NCBI GenBank assembly: GCA_003856375.1
Contig: CP034120.1
Span: 124,001 to 188,000, forward strand
Reading direction: 5' to 3'
Source of the DNA: Glaciecola amylolytica
GTDB taxonomy: Bacteria > Bacteroidota > Bacteroidia > Flavobacteriales_D > Crocinitomicaceae
DNA length: 64,000 nucleotides
Translations under genes and position numbers: made by a program
Shown here: positions 25,873 through 35,997 of the stretch, piece by piece
Position numbering within the stretch: position 1 is the first letter of the stretch
How the letters are laid out: each line of letters opens with the position of its first letter
Notes under the pieces: generated by a model
The model's database searches: none
What the model was told of the DNA's origin: nothing
The model's input: only the letters and a program-made list of their open reading frames with translations

Positions 25873-26453
25873 AGTTTTTCGCAATTAAACTTGCCCGTTA
25901 TCAAATACTCAATTTTTGGATCTGTACTTTTAACTCCATTCCAGTAATTTTCAGCATACTGTTTAACAGTTTCAATATTATCTATAGAACAAGACTCGAA
26001 CCATTTTGAATCTGCTTCATGTTTAGATGTTATTTCAATTGGAGTTAGTTTGTAGACCATTCCTTCTCCCGGGAGTGATTTCTTCCAGTATTCTAAACTT
26101 GCCATACTTTCAACTACAAAAAGGGATTTCATTCTTGATGGTAAATCGCCGAATGTTTTTCTTCTTGTTTCCTCGAATAGAAGTTCAAAAATTACTTTCT
26201 GAACTATTTGATTTCCATTCTCTTTGAATCGTGCAATAAGTTTGTCTAGAAAATCAAGACTTAAGTTATTGTCAAAAGGAAAGTCACTGACTTTTGACAA
26301 AAGTTCATTGCCAAAGTCTGCTTTAGCTTTTGGATCAGTAGCTAAAGCAAAGTAAAAACGAGTTGGTTTGTTATTGTCGTTTCTGAAGATTTTTTGTGAG
26401 TTAATGGTAATGGAGTTTCTTCTGTCAAAATGATAAAAAGTTTGATTTGTCAT
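25869..26453 (-). CDS. DUF2441-like protein of unknown function
   Basis: 194 residues without signal or membrane segment. The N-terminus (FYHFDRRNSITINSQKI) and a central SLFVVESMASLEYWKK block recall DUF2441 family proteins (from memory, unverified). The alternation of a Y-H/R start, a central S/V-x-E block and a late Trp-containing strand would fit ADP-ribosyltransferase-like folds, but catalytic residues cannot be assigned here. The gene is AT-rich and first in a minus-strand run leading into the decayed lipoprotein copy. Confidence 0.45.
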   Translation of the reverse strand: MTNQTFYHFDRRNSITINSQKIFRNDNNKPTRFYFALATDPKAKADFGNELLSKVSDFPFDNNLSLDFLDKLIARFKENGNQIVQKVIFELLFEETRRKTFGDLPSRMKSLFVVESMASLEYWKKSLPGEGMVYKLTPIEITSKHEADSKWFESCSIDNIETVKQYAENYWNGVKSTDPKIEYLITGKFNCEKL

Positions 26454-26505
26454 TTAGATAAGTTTCATTCTTTGGTTAATTTTTTAATTGTTATAGGAAT
26501 GAGGA

Positions 26506-28578
26506 TTACCTCAACTTCATCAACAAATACGAAAACATCATGGCATTGGCTTTTGCGCCTTGCTCATTGGTAGAAGAACCGGCATGTCCGCCTTCTGTAT
26601 TTTCATAATAATAGGTTTTGTAGCCCAAATCATTCATTTTGGCAACCATTTTTCGTGCGTGCCCCGGATGAACACGGTCGTCGCGGGTAGAAGTGGTGAA
26701 GAATACTTCCGGATACTTCATTCCTGTTTTCAGGTTTTGGAAAGGAGAATATTTTTGAATGTATGCCCATTCTTCCGGAATATCCGGATTTCCGTATTCG
26801 CCCATCCAGCTTGCTCCGGCCAATAATTTGTTGAAACGCTGCATATCCAGAAGCGGAACCTGACAAACGATTGCATTGTATAAATCAGGTCTTTGGGTGA
26901 ATGCTACTCCGACCAACAAACCGCCGTTACTTCCGCCCATTACTCCCAAATGCTTTGGCGAAGTTATTTTCTTCGCAATCAGGTCTTCTGAAACTGCAAA
27001 CAAGTCATCAAATACGTTCTGGCGCTTTTCTTTGATTCCATCCTGGTGCCATTTCGGACCGAATTCCCCGCCGCCGCGAATGTTCGCCAACACAAATACT
27101 CCGCCTTTGTCTAGCCACGCATTTCCGTATTTGGACATGTAGAAGGGCTGGTAAGAAACTTCAAATCCGCCGTAAGCCACAATCAGCGTTGGATTGCTTC
27201 CGTCCGTTTTCAGATTTTTTGCAGCTACCATGAAATAAGGAACCATCGTTCCGTCTTTTGATCTCGCTTTGAACTGTTTTACTTCGTATTTGCTTGCGTC
27301 GAAATAGGAAGGAAGCGATTTGCTTGCTGTAAAGGTGTTTTTTCCGGCATCTGCAGCATACAAAGTAGTCGGAGTGATGAAGTTTTCATATTGGAAAAAG
27401 TACTGGTCGGAAAATTGATCGGTGGTGATCAGTGAAATGGTTCCGAAATCAGGAGCTTTTACTTTCTGATTGCTCCATTTTCCATCTGCGAATGAGTAAA
27501 TATACAATTGACTCGTGACATTGGTCAAGAGGTTCACAAGTACCTTGTTTTTTGTCGTCGAAACTTCGGAAATACTGGAGAATTCGTCCGGCTCAACAAT
27601 TAATTGAATGCTTTTGTTTCCTTTTAATAATTGAGTAAAGCTCAGACTTAAAAGTGCTCCGTTTTTATATGTTTTGGAATTGACTGTCCAATCAGATTTC
27701 AATTGAATGAGTAATTGATCGTTCAAAAGTCCGTTCAGGTTGCAATCTTCCGGAATGTCCAAAGTCACGATTTTGTTGTCGATCCAGATAATCTTTTGAG
27801 AAGTAAAGAACGTTGGTGCTCTGGAAATAAAAGTGTAAACCTTTTCTCCGTCTCTCAATGTTCCGCCCCAGGTACCAACATCTGAATGTTGTCCTTCGTA
27901 AATTAATTGCGCATCTTTCAGCAAGGTTCCGCGTTTCCAGATTTTCACCTGACTCGGATAACCGGAACTCGTCATCGTACCTTCGCCAAAATCGGTTGAA
28001 ACGCACAGCGTGTTTTCATCGATGTAAGTAGCTTCACCTTTTGCTTCCTCGATTTGAAATCCGTTTTCAATAAATTGCTTTTTCTCAACATCAAATTCTT
28101 TAATGACTACCGCGTCACCGCCGCCGTTTGAAAGCTGAACCAAAAAGCGATTGTAAGAAGGGTACAAGCCGCTTGCGCCTTTATAAACCCATTTGATATT
28201 GTCTTTTTTCGATAATTCGTCAATGTCAAGTAACACTTCCCAATTCGTTTTTCCACTCGCGTAATCGGATAGAAGACATCTTCTCCAGATTCCTCTTTCG
28301 TGGTCTTTGTCTTTCCAGAAATTATAAACGTATTTTCCCAGAATTCCCGGGTATACAATCCGGTCGGAGGAATTGGAAATTTCTAAACTTTTCTCGTAAA
28401 TGGACTGATAGTCCTTTTCCATGCTCAATTTTTCGACAGTAGCTTTATTCTGAGCAGCTACGAATTCCAACGCTTTTTTGCCGTCAACTTCTTCCAGCCA
28501 TTGGTATTTATCTTCCTGAGCCTGAGTAAATGGAGTTGTTCCGAGAAGTGTCATGAGTAATAAAGTATATTTTGCCAT
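26506..28578 (-). CDS. Prolyl oligopeptidase family serine peptidase (S9A)
   Basis: 690 residues: signal peptide ending TQAQE, an N-terminal seven-blade propeller region (about 60-420) and a C-terminal alpha/beta-hydrolase domain. The catalytic triad can be read as S550 (GGSNGG), D634 (TRDDRVHPGH) and H665 (EGGHAG), with spacing close to that of pig prolyl oligopeptidase (554, 641, 680; from memory). The oxyanion and domain-linking segments (VAYGGFEVSYQPFY, LANIRGGGEFG) are present. It should cleave short proline-containing peptides in the periplasm. It stands alone, with its own upstream gap of 205 bases. Confidence 0.95.
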   Translation of the reverse strand: MAKYTLLLMTLLGTTPFTQAQEDKYQWLEEVDGKKALEFVAAQNKATVEKLSMEKDYQSIYEKSLEISNSSDRIVYPGILGKYVYNFWKDKDHERGIWRRCLLSDYASGKTNWEVLLDIDELSKKDNIKWVYKGASGLYPSYNRFLVQLSNGGGDAVVIKEFDVEKKQFIENGFQIEEAKGEATYIDENTLCVSTDFGEGTMTSSGYPSQVKIWKRGTLLKDAQLIYEGQHSDVGTWGGTLRDGEKVYTFISRAPTFFTSQKIIWIDNKIVTLDIPEDCNLNGLLNDQLLIQLKSDWTVNSKTYKNGALLSLSFTQLLKGNKSIQLIVEPDEFSSISEVSTTKNKVLVNLLTNVTSQLYIYSFADGKWSNQKVKAPDFGTISLITTDQFSDQYFFQYENFITPTTLYAADAGKNTFTASKSLPSYFDASKYEVKQFKARSKDGTMVPYFMVAAKNLKTDGSNPTLIVAYGGFEVSYQPFYMSKYGNAWLDKGGVFVLANIRGGGEFGPKWHQDGIKEKRQNVFDDLFAVSEDLIAKKITSPKHLGVMGGSNGGLLVGVAFTQRPDLYNAIVCQVPLLDMQRFNKLLAGASWMGEYGNPDIPEEWAYIQKYSPFQNLKTGMKYPEVFFTTSTRDDRVHPGHARKMVAKMNDLGYKTYYYENTEGGHAGSSTNEQGAKANAMMFSYLLMKLR

Positions 28579-28783
28579 GTTATCTGTTTTATCAAAAGAT
28601 CCTTGAATTGTGGGTTTGCCGACTTACTTTTCAGCGAATGCAATATACGAAGAAAGAGAATTGGAAAATTAGAAAAGTTAAAAGTGGAAAATGTAGAATT
28701 GAGAAGGATTGAAATAGGGATTGTCGGTTTCATCATTTTATTCCAATAACTATCGGGAGAGAATTGAAAAGTCTTTTAGGTTC

Positions 28784-29272
28784 TCACTCAAAACCTCTGA
28801 AAACTCCTTTTTCGTCGCAATTGTCATAAAATTCGTAGAAGTCCATATTCGCAATAGATAAATTGTTTTCAACGGCCCACAATTCAGATGGTATTACGCG
28901 AAAAGATTTTCCGGGTTCGTCGAATAAGTCAAGGCATAGTACTGTGTTTTCAGGATCTGAAAATGTGATGCTGTCCGCTAAAAAGACAAAACCATGTCTA
29001 TACTTTCCGTGTCCGTTTTTAATCAGATAATCCGGATTGAGACCTTCATACTTTTTGTCGCTGAGGAAATCAACGTATGCTTTGAAACCCATTTCGTAGT
29101 TTGCACTTAGTCGTGCGGATATGGAAACCCAATCTGCATCGTTTTTGAAAAAGGTTCTTATTACAAGCGGGTCTTTGGAATCAGGAATCATGGTTGTTTC
29201 TTTATTGTTCGGAGCTTTCAGATTAAAACTGGTCAATAGTAACAGAAGTGATATAGATATTGCTCCTCTCAT
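28784..29272 (-). CDS. DUF6924-like exported protein
   Basis: 162 residues. A hydrophobic N-terminus (ISISLLLLLTSFNLKA) precedes a domain with IPDSKDPLVIRTFFKNDADW, FVFLADSITF, FRVIPSELWAVENNLSIANM and a final DEKGVFRGF. This pattern is what I recall for DUF6924 proteins, which are mostly cytoplasmic actinobacterial proteins of unknown role. The second Met at residue 28 (MIPDSKDP) would give a version without the hydrophobic leader and matches where the domain begins, so the true start and location are open. Confidence 0.6.
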   Translation of the reverse strand: MRGAISISLLLLLTSFNLKAPNNKETTMIPDSKDPLVIRTFFKNDADWVSISARLSANYEMGFKAYVDFLSDKKYEGLNPDYLIKNGHGKYRHGFVFLADSITFSDPENTVLCLDLFDEPGKSFRVIPSELWAVENNLSIANMDFYEFYDNCDEKGVFRGFE

Positions 29273-29319
29273 AAAATTGAACCAATTCAGTTACTCTCTT
29301 TTTGATTTTCCATTTTACT

Positions 29320-30195
29320 TTAATCCAAAAGGCTTCTCAACTCCGTCAATTCATTCACCTTTTCCAGGTTCCCGACTTGCTGAAAAGAAGCAAGGAGATT
29401 GGTCAGCATTCTGCGGATAATGTCCGAGTTGGAACAAGGCTGAAAATGCGAAGCTTGCGGAGGAACCTGAATGCTCGACAAAAACTGAACGATATCATCC
29501 TTTTGAAGCATGCTTCCTTTGGAAAAAGCATTGATGTAGAAAAGTACGCCGTATTCGTTTCCGTTGGAAATAAATTGATTGACGCCGTTGTTATCCATGT
29601 ATGCCAAAACGAAATGATTGGGCAGATTCACCCCGTAAATCGGGAGTTTCAATTCCTGTGCTACTATGCTGTAGAGAATGCTCAAACTCAAAGGATTTCC
29701 CTTTTTTGTTTCGATCACAGTGTTGATGAAAGAGTTGAGCGGGGAATTGTAATTCTTGGAGTTTCCTGAAAAACCGTATTGACCGAATAATACTTTGTTG
29801 ATAATCCGGATGGACTCAAAAGCCGTCATATTCGGATTCAGTTCCAGCCAGCAATCTCTCCGAACACGTTCAATAAATTCATAGATGTGTTTCTGATCCA
29901 AACCCGGATATTGATACTTGGCAATGATGATCGCACCTCGTAGCAAATCCTTCGAAGAACTGTGATACCAGGAAACAAGCTGACGTTTGCATTCCTCAAA
30001 TTGAATTTCGTGAATCAGTGTTTCAATCCGAGACTGAAAGAGTAATCCATAATCTTTTTCTTCCCAGGAAGATTCAAGCAATTGAACTGCATCGGGGCCG
30101 AATTCCAGCAAACGATCTCTGACATGCGCATAAATCTGCTCATCCGGATCATCCATGAGTGCAATTAGGGCTTGTAAAGATTTGAAATCTTTCAT
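29320..30195 (-). CDS. SirB1-like transglutaminase-fold protein
   Basis: 291 residues from ATG at 30195 (MKDFKSLQALIALMDD); the frame also has ATG at 30213. A helical N-terminal half with HEAT/TPR character is followed by a Transglut_core2 region with KKGNPLSLSILYSIVAQELK and LPIYGVNLPNHFVLAYM, the SirB1 signature. In enzymatic transglutaminase-fold proteins a Cys would stand near the start of the first block; here it is Ser (PLSLS), as in other SirB1 proteins, so peptidase activity is doubtful. TATCTTTG at 30200-30207 on this strand resembles a -7 element and would yield an almost leaderless message. Confidence 0.75.
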   Translation of the reverse strand: MKDFKSLQALIALMDDPDEQIYAHVRDRLLEFGPDAVQLLESSWEEKDYGLLFQSRIETLIHEIQFEECKRQLVSWYHSSSKDLLRGAIIIAKYQYPGLDQKHIYEFIERVRRDCWLELNPNMTAFESIRIINKVLFGQYGFSGNSKNYNSPLNSFINTVIETKKGNPLSLSILYSIVAQELKLPIYGVNLPNHFVLAYMDNNGVNQFISNGNEYGVLFYINAFSKGSMLQKDDIVQFLSSIQVPPQASHFQPCSNSDIIRRMLTNLLASFQQVGNLEKVNELTELRSLLD

Positions 30196-30434
30196 GAAAC
30201 AAAGATATGTCATGCCTGAGAGATTTTTTGAATGACTTACCTAAAGTATTAATACTAAAATGTGAACAACGGAATAAAACCCTTAACGGACTCGGATTTT
30301 TAAAAATATTTTGGACACGATGTGTATCTTTTTACCATCGAATAGCTTATAAGTGATATTTACTCATTTTCGAAAAAAACGTTTGGTATGTTCTTTAGTA
30401 TCAACGATATTCGTGTCTCTAAAACTACAACAAA

Positions 30435-31280
30435 ATGAAACAATTTTTGATTCTTAGCCTTGCTATAGCTACGATAGCGCAGGTTTCTTCCTGTAAGAAA
30501 TGGAAGTATGATGAAAGTAGCGCTCCCAAAACCAATGCGATTGTTGAAAGTACCTTTGCAGAAATGGCAAACATGTCTGATCAGGCGTACAAAGGCGGAA
30601 CTTTTGTGTATGGAATCGGACAACCCATTATCAAGTACGGAAAGTACGAATCAAACAATGCGTATGAAAAAGCGGATTGTAATGTGATCATTACATTGGA
30701 TACGGTTGGTTCGCAGGATACTTTGACGATTGATTGGGGGAACAACAACTGTACGTGTGATGACGGAAAACAACGCCGTGGAAAACTGATTGTTTCTTAC
30801 AACGGATCTTATTATGCGCAGGGAACAATCATCAAGTATACGCCGGTGAATTATTATGTGAACGACAATAAGGTAGAAGGATTTATGACCGTTGAAAACA
30901 TGGGGCCGAATTCTTCCGGACAACCTTATTACGATGTGAATGTAAATGGAGTAGTAACTTTGAGTTCAGGAGAAATTGCAACGTATGTTTCGCATCAGGT
31001 GAGAACGTTTACCAACGGATATACCACTCAATTGTGGATCTGGGATGATGAATACGATATCACGGGAACGGCAACTGCTCAGGTTGTAAACGGAGACGGT
31101 TATGACGCAAACATTACCAATGCGCTGCATGTGAAAGTGGGATGTGCTTACATCACCAAAGGAACACTGGAAATTACTCCGACTGGTAAATCAACGCGTA
31201 AAATCGATTACGGACAAGGAACTTGTGACGGAACCTTTACGATTGAAATCAACGGACATACCTATACGATCAACGTATAA
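30435..31280 (+). CDS. Bacteroidota lipoprotein of unknown function
   Basis: 281 residues with a lipoprotein signal (IATIAQVSSCKK, Cys20). The mature part is beta-rich with Gly, Asn and Thr, and has C-N-C-T-C-D-D-G-K-Q-R-R-G-K in the middle (NNNCTCDDGKQRRGKLIVSY), a conserved-looking loop. The C-terminal part repeats the K/R-RG-K-L/I-x-Y theme (STRKIDYGQGTCDGTFTIE), hinting at two related beta domains of about 120 residues. No family recognised. It ends in a strong bidirectional terminator. Confidence 0.65.
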   Translation: MKQFLILSLAIATIAQVSSCKKWKYDESSAPKTNAIVESTFAEMANMSDQAYKGGTFVYGIGQPIIKYGKYESNNAYEKADCNVIITLDTVGSQDTLTIDWGNNNCTCDDGKQRRGKLIVSYNGSYYAQGTIIKYTPVNYYVNDNKVEGFMTVENMGPNSSGQPYYDVNVNGVVTLSSGEIATYVSHQVRTFTNGYTTQLWIWDDEYDITGTATAQVVNGDGYDANITNALHVKVGCAYITKGTLEITPTGKSTRKIDYGQGTCDGTFTIEINGHTYTINV

Positions 31281-31308
31281 TCAATAATAAAAAACGTATA
31301 ATGATTAC

Positions 31309-31350
31309 AAAAAAGTAGGGGGCGGAAAATTTTCCGCCCCCTACTTTTTT
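31309..31350. terminator. Bidirectional terminator between lipoprotein gene and moxR
   Basis: AAAAAAGTAGGGGGCGGAAAA followed by its exact complement TTTTCCGCCCCCTACTTTTTT: a 42-base perfect palindrome serving both converging genes. Confidence 0.95.
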
Positions 31351-31363
31351 ATCTGCTGATTTT

Positions 31364-32323
31364 TTATTTGTTCATCAATTCTGTAATGATCTTATCATTC
31401 GAATAGCCTTCTGCTTCTGCGCGGTAATTCCGCACGATACGGTGGCGTAAAATCGGCAATGCAACTGCTTTCACGTCATCAATGTCCGGAGAAAAACGAC
31501 CATGCAATGCAGCGTGACATTTCGCACCTACAATCAGGTATTGTGAAGCTCTTGGTCCTGCTCCCCACGAAATAAAGTCTTTCGTAAGCTGTGGAGCCAT
31601 CGGATTGTCCTTACGCGTTTTTGCAACCAGTTTCACTGCAAATTCCAATACATTGTCAGAAACCGGAATGCGTCGGATCAATTCCTGATACTCGGCAATT
31701 TTCTCTCCTGAAACAATTTGATTCAGTTTGATCTTCACATCTGAAGTTGTACTCTTCACGATCGCCATCTCTTCTACAAAAGAAGGATAGTCTACCCAGA
31801 TGTTGAACATAAAACGGTCCAATTGCGCTTCAGGCAAAGGATATGTTCCTTCCTGTTCGATCGGGTTTTGAGTTGCCAATACGAAGAATGGGTGAGGAAG
31901 CGTGTAAGTGGTGCCTGCAGCCGTAACTCTTCGTTCCTGCATCGCTTCCAACAGCGCTGATTGTGTTTTTGGAGGAGTTCTGTTGATCTCATCCGCAAGA
32001 ATAATATTATTGAAAAGCGGCCCTTTGATAAATTTAAACTGACGGCTTTCATCCAAAATTTCAGATCCGATGATATCTGAAGGCATTAAATCGGGTGTAA
32101 ACTGCACACGATTAAAAGAAAGCCCCAAAGTATCGGCAATGGTGTTTACCAGCAATGTTTTCGCTAATCCGGGAACTCCTACAAGAAGACAATGACCTCT
32201 TGAGAAAATGGAAATCAATACTTGATCGACAACCTCTTCCTGGCCAACAATGACCTGATGAATTTCGTTTTTAAGTGCTTTATAGTCTTTTACTAGTTGT
32301 TCAATAGCAGCAACGTCTGACAT
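31364..32323 (-). CDS. MoxR-family AAA+ ATPase
   Basis: 319 residues of the MoxR family: Walker A GVPGLAKT at 49-56, Walker B region [20 protein letters not shown], sensor 1 [20 protein letters not shown] and a C-terminal lid ([18 protein letters not shown]). MoxR ATPases act as chaperones for metal-binding or envelope proteins, usually with VWA or DUF58 partners; none of those follows it in the window. It starts 18 bases after the SurA-like gene, and PpiC-SurA-MoxR order recurs in Bacteroidota, suggesting a link to envelope protein quality control. Confidence 0.95.
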   Translation of the reverse strand: MSDVAAIEQLVKDYKALKNEIHQVIVGQEEVVDQVLISIFSRGHCLLVGVPGLAKTLLVNTIADTLGLSFNRVQFTPDLMPSDIIGSEILDESRQFKFIKGPLFNNIILADEINRTPPKTQSALLEAMQERRVTAAGTTYTLPHPFFVLATQNPIEQEGTYPLPEAQLDRFMFNIWVDYPSFVEEMAIVKSTTSDVKIKLNQIVSGEKIAEYQELIRRIPVSDNVLEFAVKLVAKTRKDNPMAPQLTKDFISWGAGPRASQYLIVGAKCHAALHGRFSPDIDDVKAVALPILRHRIVRNYRAEAEGYSNDKIITELMNK

Positions 32324-32341
32324 GGCTTTATAGTTTTTTCT

Positions 32342-33721
32342 TTAAGGTGCTTTTGGAATCCATTGATTTTCGAACTGACAATCTTTGAAAGAATCATCGA
32401 TGCGGACATAAGCTGTGGATATTTTTGCTTTAGTCCAGGCCTTAATCGCTTTTTGTCTTTTGTTTTCCAGGGCCATCATTCTGAAAAGATTGTAATCATC
32501 AACCAGATTACCAACGTGAGGTTTGGTTCTTTCTGCAACACGAACGATGCGGATTGCTTCTTTACGTTCGTTAAAATCAAAGTATAAAGTAGGAGAAGTA
32601 ACTTGATTTAATTCCAATCCGTCCGTTAATTGGAACATCATCGGGTCAACCTGGTTTACTTCTTCAACGCTCCATTTGATTTCTCCTGTGATCGGATTCG
32701 TGATGTATCCTTTATTTTCTTTGGTGTTGACATCGTTTGAGTAGATACGTACTGCATCTTCCCAAATGATTTTGTTCTGCTTCAGGTCGTCGTAGCATTT
32801 GTCCATTCGTCTGCTTGATGCATCCAAACTGTCCAAACTGAATTTCGGAGCAATCAGAATATGATTTACAATGTAATCATCTCCCTTACGATCGAGCAAC
32901 TGCATGAAGTGAAAGCCATATTCCGTTTCAAACACTTCACTGACTTCTCCCACTTTCAAACTGTATACTGTTGCTTCAAAAGCCTTCACCATCATTCCTC
33001 TGGTTGCTTCATAGCGACCACAGTTTTTAGCACTTCCCGGATCTTCCGAATACATGCTGGCAGCCGAACAGAAACTTGTTTTACCGGATGCAACCTGTTT
33101 TCTTAAATCAGAAATGGTCTTGAAAGCTAGTTCTTTATCTGCTTTGGTAATTTTAGGGAAAATAGCAATTTGCTGGAATGAAAGCTGCGAGTTGATGAAA
33201 GGTAAACTGTCTTTCGGAATGGAATTGAAAAAGTTCTCAACTTCAAGCGGAGAAACATCGATTGCTGATGTAATTCCTCTTTCAACTTCTTGTCCTTGCA
33301 TTCTTTTCTTAATGGTACTTCTGAATTCCTCTTTGATCTGGGCTTTCGTTTTACCGTAGAATGATTCGAGTGTAATCGGGTTTCCTTTTTCATCCTTCAC
33401 ATTCTTCATCTGATTTTCATAAATACGAAGACGGTTTTCCATTTCAGCATCTACCTGTTCGTTACTGATTTGGATCGAATCCAGTTCTGCTTGATTCACC
33501 AACAGGAAATTGTAGAGCATCTGTTCCAAAAGTGCACATTCATCAATAGCATCCGCTGTTGTTCCGTTTTGCTTCATTGATTGTTTCTGGCCTTCTATTT
33601 CAGAGTAAAGAATAATGTTTTCACCCACCTGAGCGATCACTTTGTCAATCATTTTCGGTTGAGCAAAAGATTTTGTTAAAGCCAAAGTGAAAAGTAAACT
33701 AAGGAATATGCTGTATTTCAT
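32342..33721 (-). CDS. SurA-like periplasmic peptidyl-prolyl isomerase
   Basis: 459 residues from ATG at 33721 (MKYSIFLSLLF), preferred over an ATG five codons upstream because the signal peptide begins there. The signal peptide is cleaved near SFAQP. A SurA-type N-terminal chaperone domain follows (KVIAQVGENIILYSEIEGQ), then one clear parvulin domain (SFQQIAIFPK to GYGFHF-like EYGFHFMQLLD, about 175-275) and a second, degenerate one (HILIAPKFSLD). It should assist folding of outer-membrane proteins. It is co-transcribed with moxR; the PpiC gene upstream is separated by a terminator. Confidence 0.88.
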   Translation of the reverse strand: MKYSIFLSLLFTLALTKSFAQPKMIDKVIAQVGENIILYSEIEGQKQSMKQNGTTADAIDECALLEQMLYNFLLVNQAELDSIQISNEQVDAEMENRLRIYENQMKNVKDEKGNPITLESFYGKTKAQIKEEFRSTIKKRMQGQEVERGITSAIDVSPLEVENFFNSIPKDSLPFINSQLSFQQIAIFPKITKADKELAFKTISDLRKQVASGKTSFCSAASMYSEDPGSAKNCGRYEATRGMMVKAFEATVYSLKVGEVSEVFETEYGFHFMQLLDRKGDDYIVNHILIAPKFSLDSLDASSRRMDKCYDDLKQNKIIWEDAVRIYSNDVNTKENKGYITNPITGEIKWSVEEVNQVDPMMFQLTDGLELNQVTSPTLYFDFNERKEAIRIVRVAERTKPHVGNLVDDYNLFRMMALENKRQKAIKAWTKAKISTAYVRIDDSFKDCQFENQWIPKAP

Positions 33722-33833
33722 GTTTATATTTATCAAGCGAATGAACCGCTAATTTCGTGTTCTTTTTTGAGATTCAATCTATAACGTCGGGCAAATTACA
33801 TTATTTTAAGAATTAAAAATTTTCTTAAAAAAG

Positions 33834-33859
33834 AAAAACCGGACTTAACCGGCTTTTCT
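33834..33859 (-). terminator. Terminator after the PpiC-type gene
   Basis: On the minus strand AGAAAAGCCGG, six bases, CCGGTTTTTC: a short GC stem extended by A-T pairs with a T run, just after the stop at 33864. Confidence 0.65.
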
Positions 33860-33863
33860 GTAG

Positions 33864-35819
33864 TTATTTTCCAAGACTATAGAGAACTTGTTCGTGAATG
33901 ACAATCGGATGTTTTTTGGCAATTTCAGCCAGCCACTCTTTCTCCAGGTAATTCTGATAATCGGAAGTTGCTGCTCCTTTTGCCTCTGCAAGTGTTTTTG
34001 CACCTGGCTCCAGAATTTCATCCACTTTCACAATGTAGTATTTCCCGTCAACAACATATACCGGATTCACACCTTTCTTCAAGTCGTGTCCTTTCAAATA
34101 TGGAGTTGATTCCACTTCAAATTTCCCGGTACGAACTCTTAGATTCAATTCAGAATCCTTGTTGATCGTGTTGATTACCGTGCGGGAAGAAATGGTATCG
34201 CTTTTCAGCATTCCAGCTACTTTCTTCGCGATATCGTCATTCAGACATTCGTATACATAAGCATTGTAACGTTTCCCCCACTTATAGTTTGAACCGTGAT
34301 CTGCAAAGAATGTTTTCAAACCTGAAGTATCTTTGATTGCCTTGTTCCAAACTTTGTCGGACATGATTTCATACAACAAAATTCCATCGTGATATTCCTG
34401 CATCAATGCTTTGAAGTCCGGATGTTTAGTATCTAATTTGCTTTCTTCGTAAGCCAGGATTTCACTGTTCTGCCAAGCACTGTATTGCTTTTGAACCAAT
34501 GTTTTGGAATCCATGCTTCTGAAACTTCTGAAATTTTTCTGCAAATAAGCTGCAAAATCTTTTTGAGTGAAAGCTTTCCCATCTAAGGTAAACATTGCGC
34601 TGTTTGATTTTAAACCATCTGCAGTCCATGTTCCTTTGAAATAGTTTGTGTCGATATTTTGAACAAACCACTTGCTTGTTTTGCTGTAGCTGTCTTTAAA
34701 AGAGTAGCTCTTTTTCAATTTCTCGATGAACGATTGCTGTGTAATGATTGAACGCTCATCTTTGTTCACTTTTCCTTGAATTTCTTTTTTCAACTCATCA
34801 AAAGAACGAAGCGGAGTCAAGTCCAGACGTTTGATAATGTGGTATCCGAAAGCCGTTTGAACCGGTTTTGAGATTTCTCCGTTTTCCTTTAATGCGAAAG
34901 CAGCTTCTTCAAATTCAGGAACCATACGCGTCGTTGTTCCCGTTCCGAAAAGTTGCAATTCACCACCTCTTTCTGCTGTTTGAGAATCATCGGAGAATTC
35001 GCTTGCCAATTTTTCAAACGATTCGCCTTGTTGCAATTTACCGTAGATTTCTTCTACTTTTTTATGTGCAGCCTCCAATTCTTCAACACTTGCATCTTTT
35101 CCGGTAGCAACCATGATATGCGCAACTTTGATTGTTCCTCTTGCCGGACGCAAATCCATTACTTTGAGAATGTGGTATCCGAATTTGGTGCGGATAGGAT
35201 TGGAAATTTTTCCAATAGGAGTATTGTAAGCAGCTTCTTCGAATTGATAAACCATCTGGAAAGCCGTGAAATAACCTAAGTCACCGCCGTTTCTTACAGC
35301 AGAAGGATCGTCAGAACCATTTCTTCCTTTGGCAACAGCAGCAAAATCTTCCCCGTTTTCAACGCGTTTTTTCAACGCCATGATTCGGTTGTAAGCTGCA
35401 AGTGTATCTTCCGGAGAAGCATTTTCTGAAACTTTTACAAGGATATGCGCCGCATGAACTTCATTTTTCATCCGCTCGTATGCTTGTTTTACCAAAGCAC
35501 TGTTTTTAGTCGAATCGATCAAATATGGTTGAGACAACTGTTTTCTATAACCCGCAAGTTCTTTTTTTAATTTTGGAATGGTGTCGTATCCAAGGGCTTC
35601 TGCTTCAGCTACTTTTAACTTGAATTTTTTGAACAATTCCATGTATTCATCCAACGATTGTTTGTCGTATTTCGGATCGTTATTGTTCTTTAAGTAGATC
35701 TGTAAAAATTCGGATTTGCTCACTTTTTTACCGTCAATTTCCATTACTGTACCACCCGATTGAGCGATTGAATTGATGGAGAACAAAATCCCGAAGGCTA
35801 ATAAGAGTCGTTTTTTCAT
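33864..35819 (-). CDS. Periplasmic foldase with two parvulin domains (PpiC/PrsA type)
   Basis: 651 residues: signal peptide ending SIAQS, an N-terminal helical chaperone part, parvulin domain 1 (about 118-225, AAHILVKVSENASPEDT to FGYHILKVMD) and parvulin domain 2 (about 228-335, VAHIMVATGKDAS to FGYHIIKRLD), then a roughly 310-residue helical C-terminal region unlike SurA. It catalyses cis-trans isomerisation of prolyl bonds in exported proteins. On the minus strand a TATTTTTG element at 35852-35859 fits a -7 box, without a visible -33 box. Confidence 0.92.
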   Translation of the reverse strand: MKKRLLLAFGILFSINSIAQSGGTVMEIDGKKVSKSEFLQIYLKNNNDPKYDKQSLDEYMELFKKFKLKVAEAEALGYDTIPKLKKELAGYRKQLSQPYLIDSTKNSALVKQAYERMKNEVHAAHILVKVSENASPEDTLAAYNRIMALKKRVENGEDFAAVAKGRNGSDDPSAVRNGGDLGYFTAFQMVYQFEEAAYNTPIGKISNPIRTKFGYHILKVMDLRPARGTIKVAHIMVATGKDASVEELEAAHKKVEEIYGKLQQGESFEKLASEFSDDSQTAERGGELQLFGTGTTTRMVPEFEEAAFALKENGEISKPVQTAFGYHIIKRLDLTPLRSFDELKKEIQGKVNKDERSIITQQSFIEKLKKSYSFKDSYSKTSKWFVQNIDTNYFKGTWTADGLKSNSAMFTLDGKAFTQKDFAAYLQKNFRSFRSMDSKTLVQKQYSAWQNSEILAYEESKLDTKHPDFKALMQEYHDGILLYEIMSDKVWNKAIKDTSGLKTFFADHGSNYKWGKRYNAYVYECLNDDIAKKVAGMLKSDTISSRTVINTINKDSELNLRVRTGKFEVESTPYLKGHDLKKGVNPVYVVDGKYYIVKVDEILEPGAKTLAEAKGAATSDYQNYLEKEWLAEIAKKHPIVIHEQVLYSLGK

Positions 35820-35997
35820 GTATTGTTATACTTTATTCAAACCAAGAACGCCAAAAATAACACATTGTTTCGGGTTTGAAAGTAAAATCGCATGATTTAA
35901 GAAAAATTTAAATTTTGAGGTCAAATGGAAGTCATTGTGAAGCGTATCAGTATATTTATGTGGGGAATGAGATGACTCCGACGATAAAAAGATTTGC

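Noticed and set aside
28551-28736. 61-codon frame upstream of the prolyl oligopeptidase
   Set aside because: Runs through low-complexity A/G-rich gap sequence and over the peptidase start; no conserved character.
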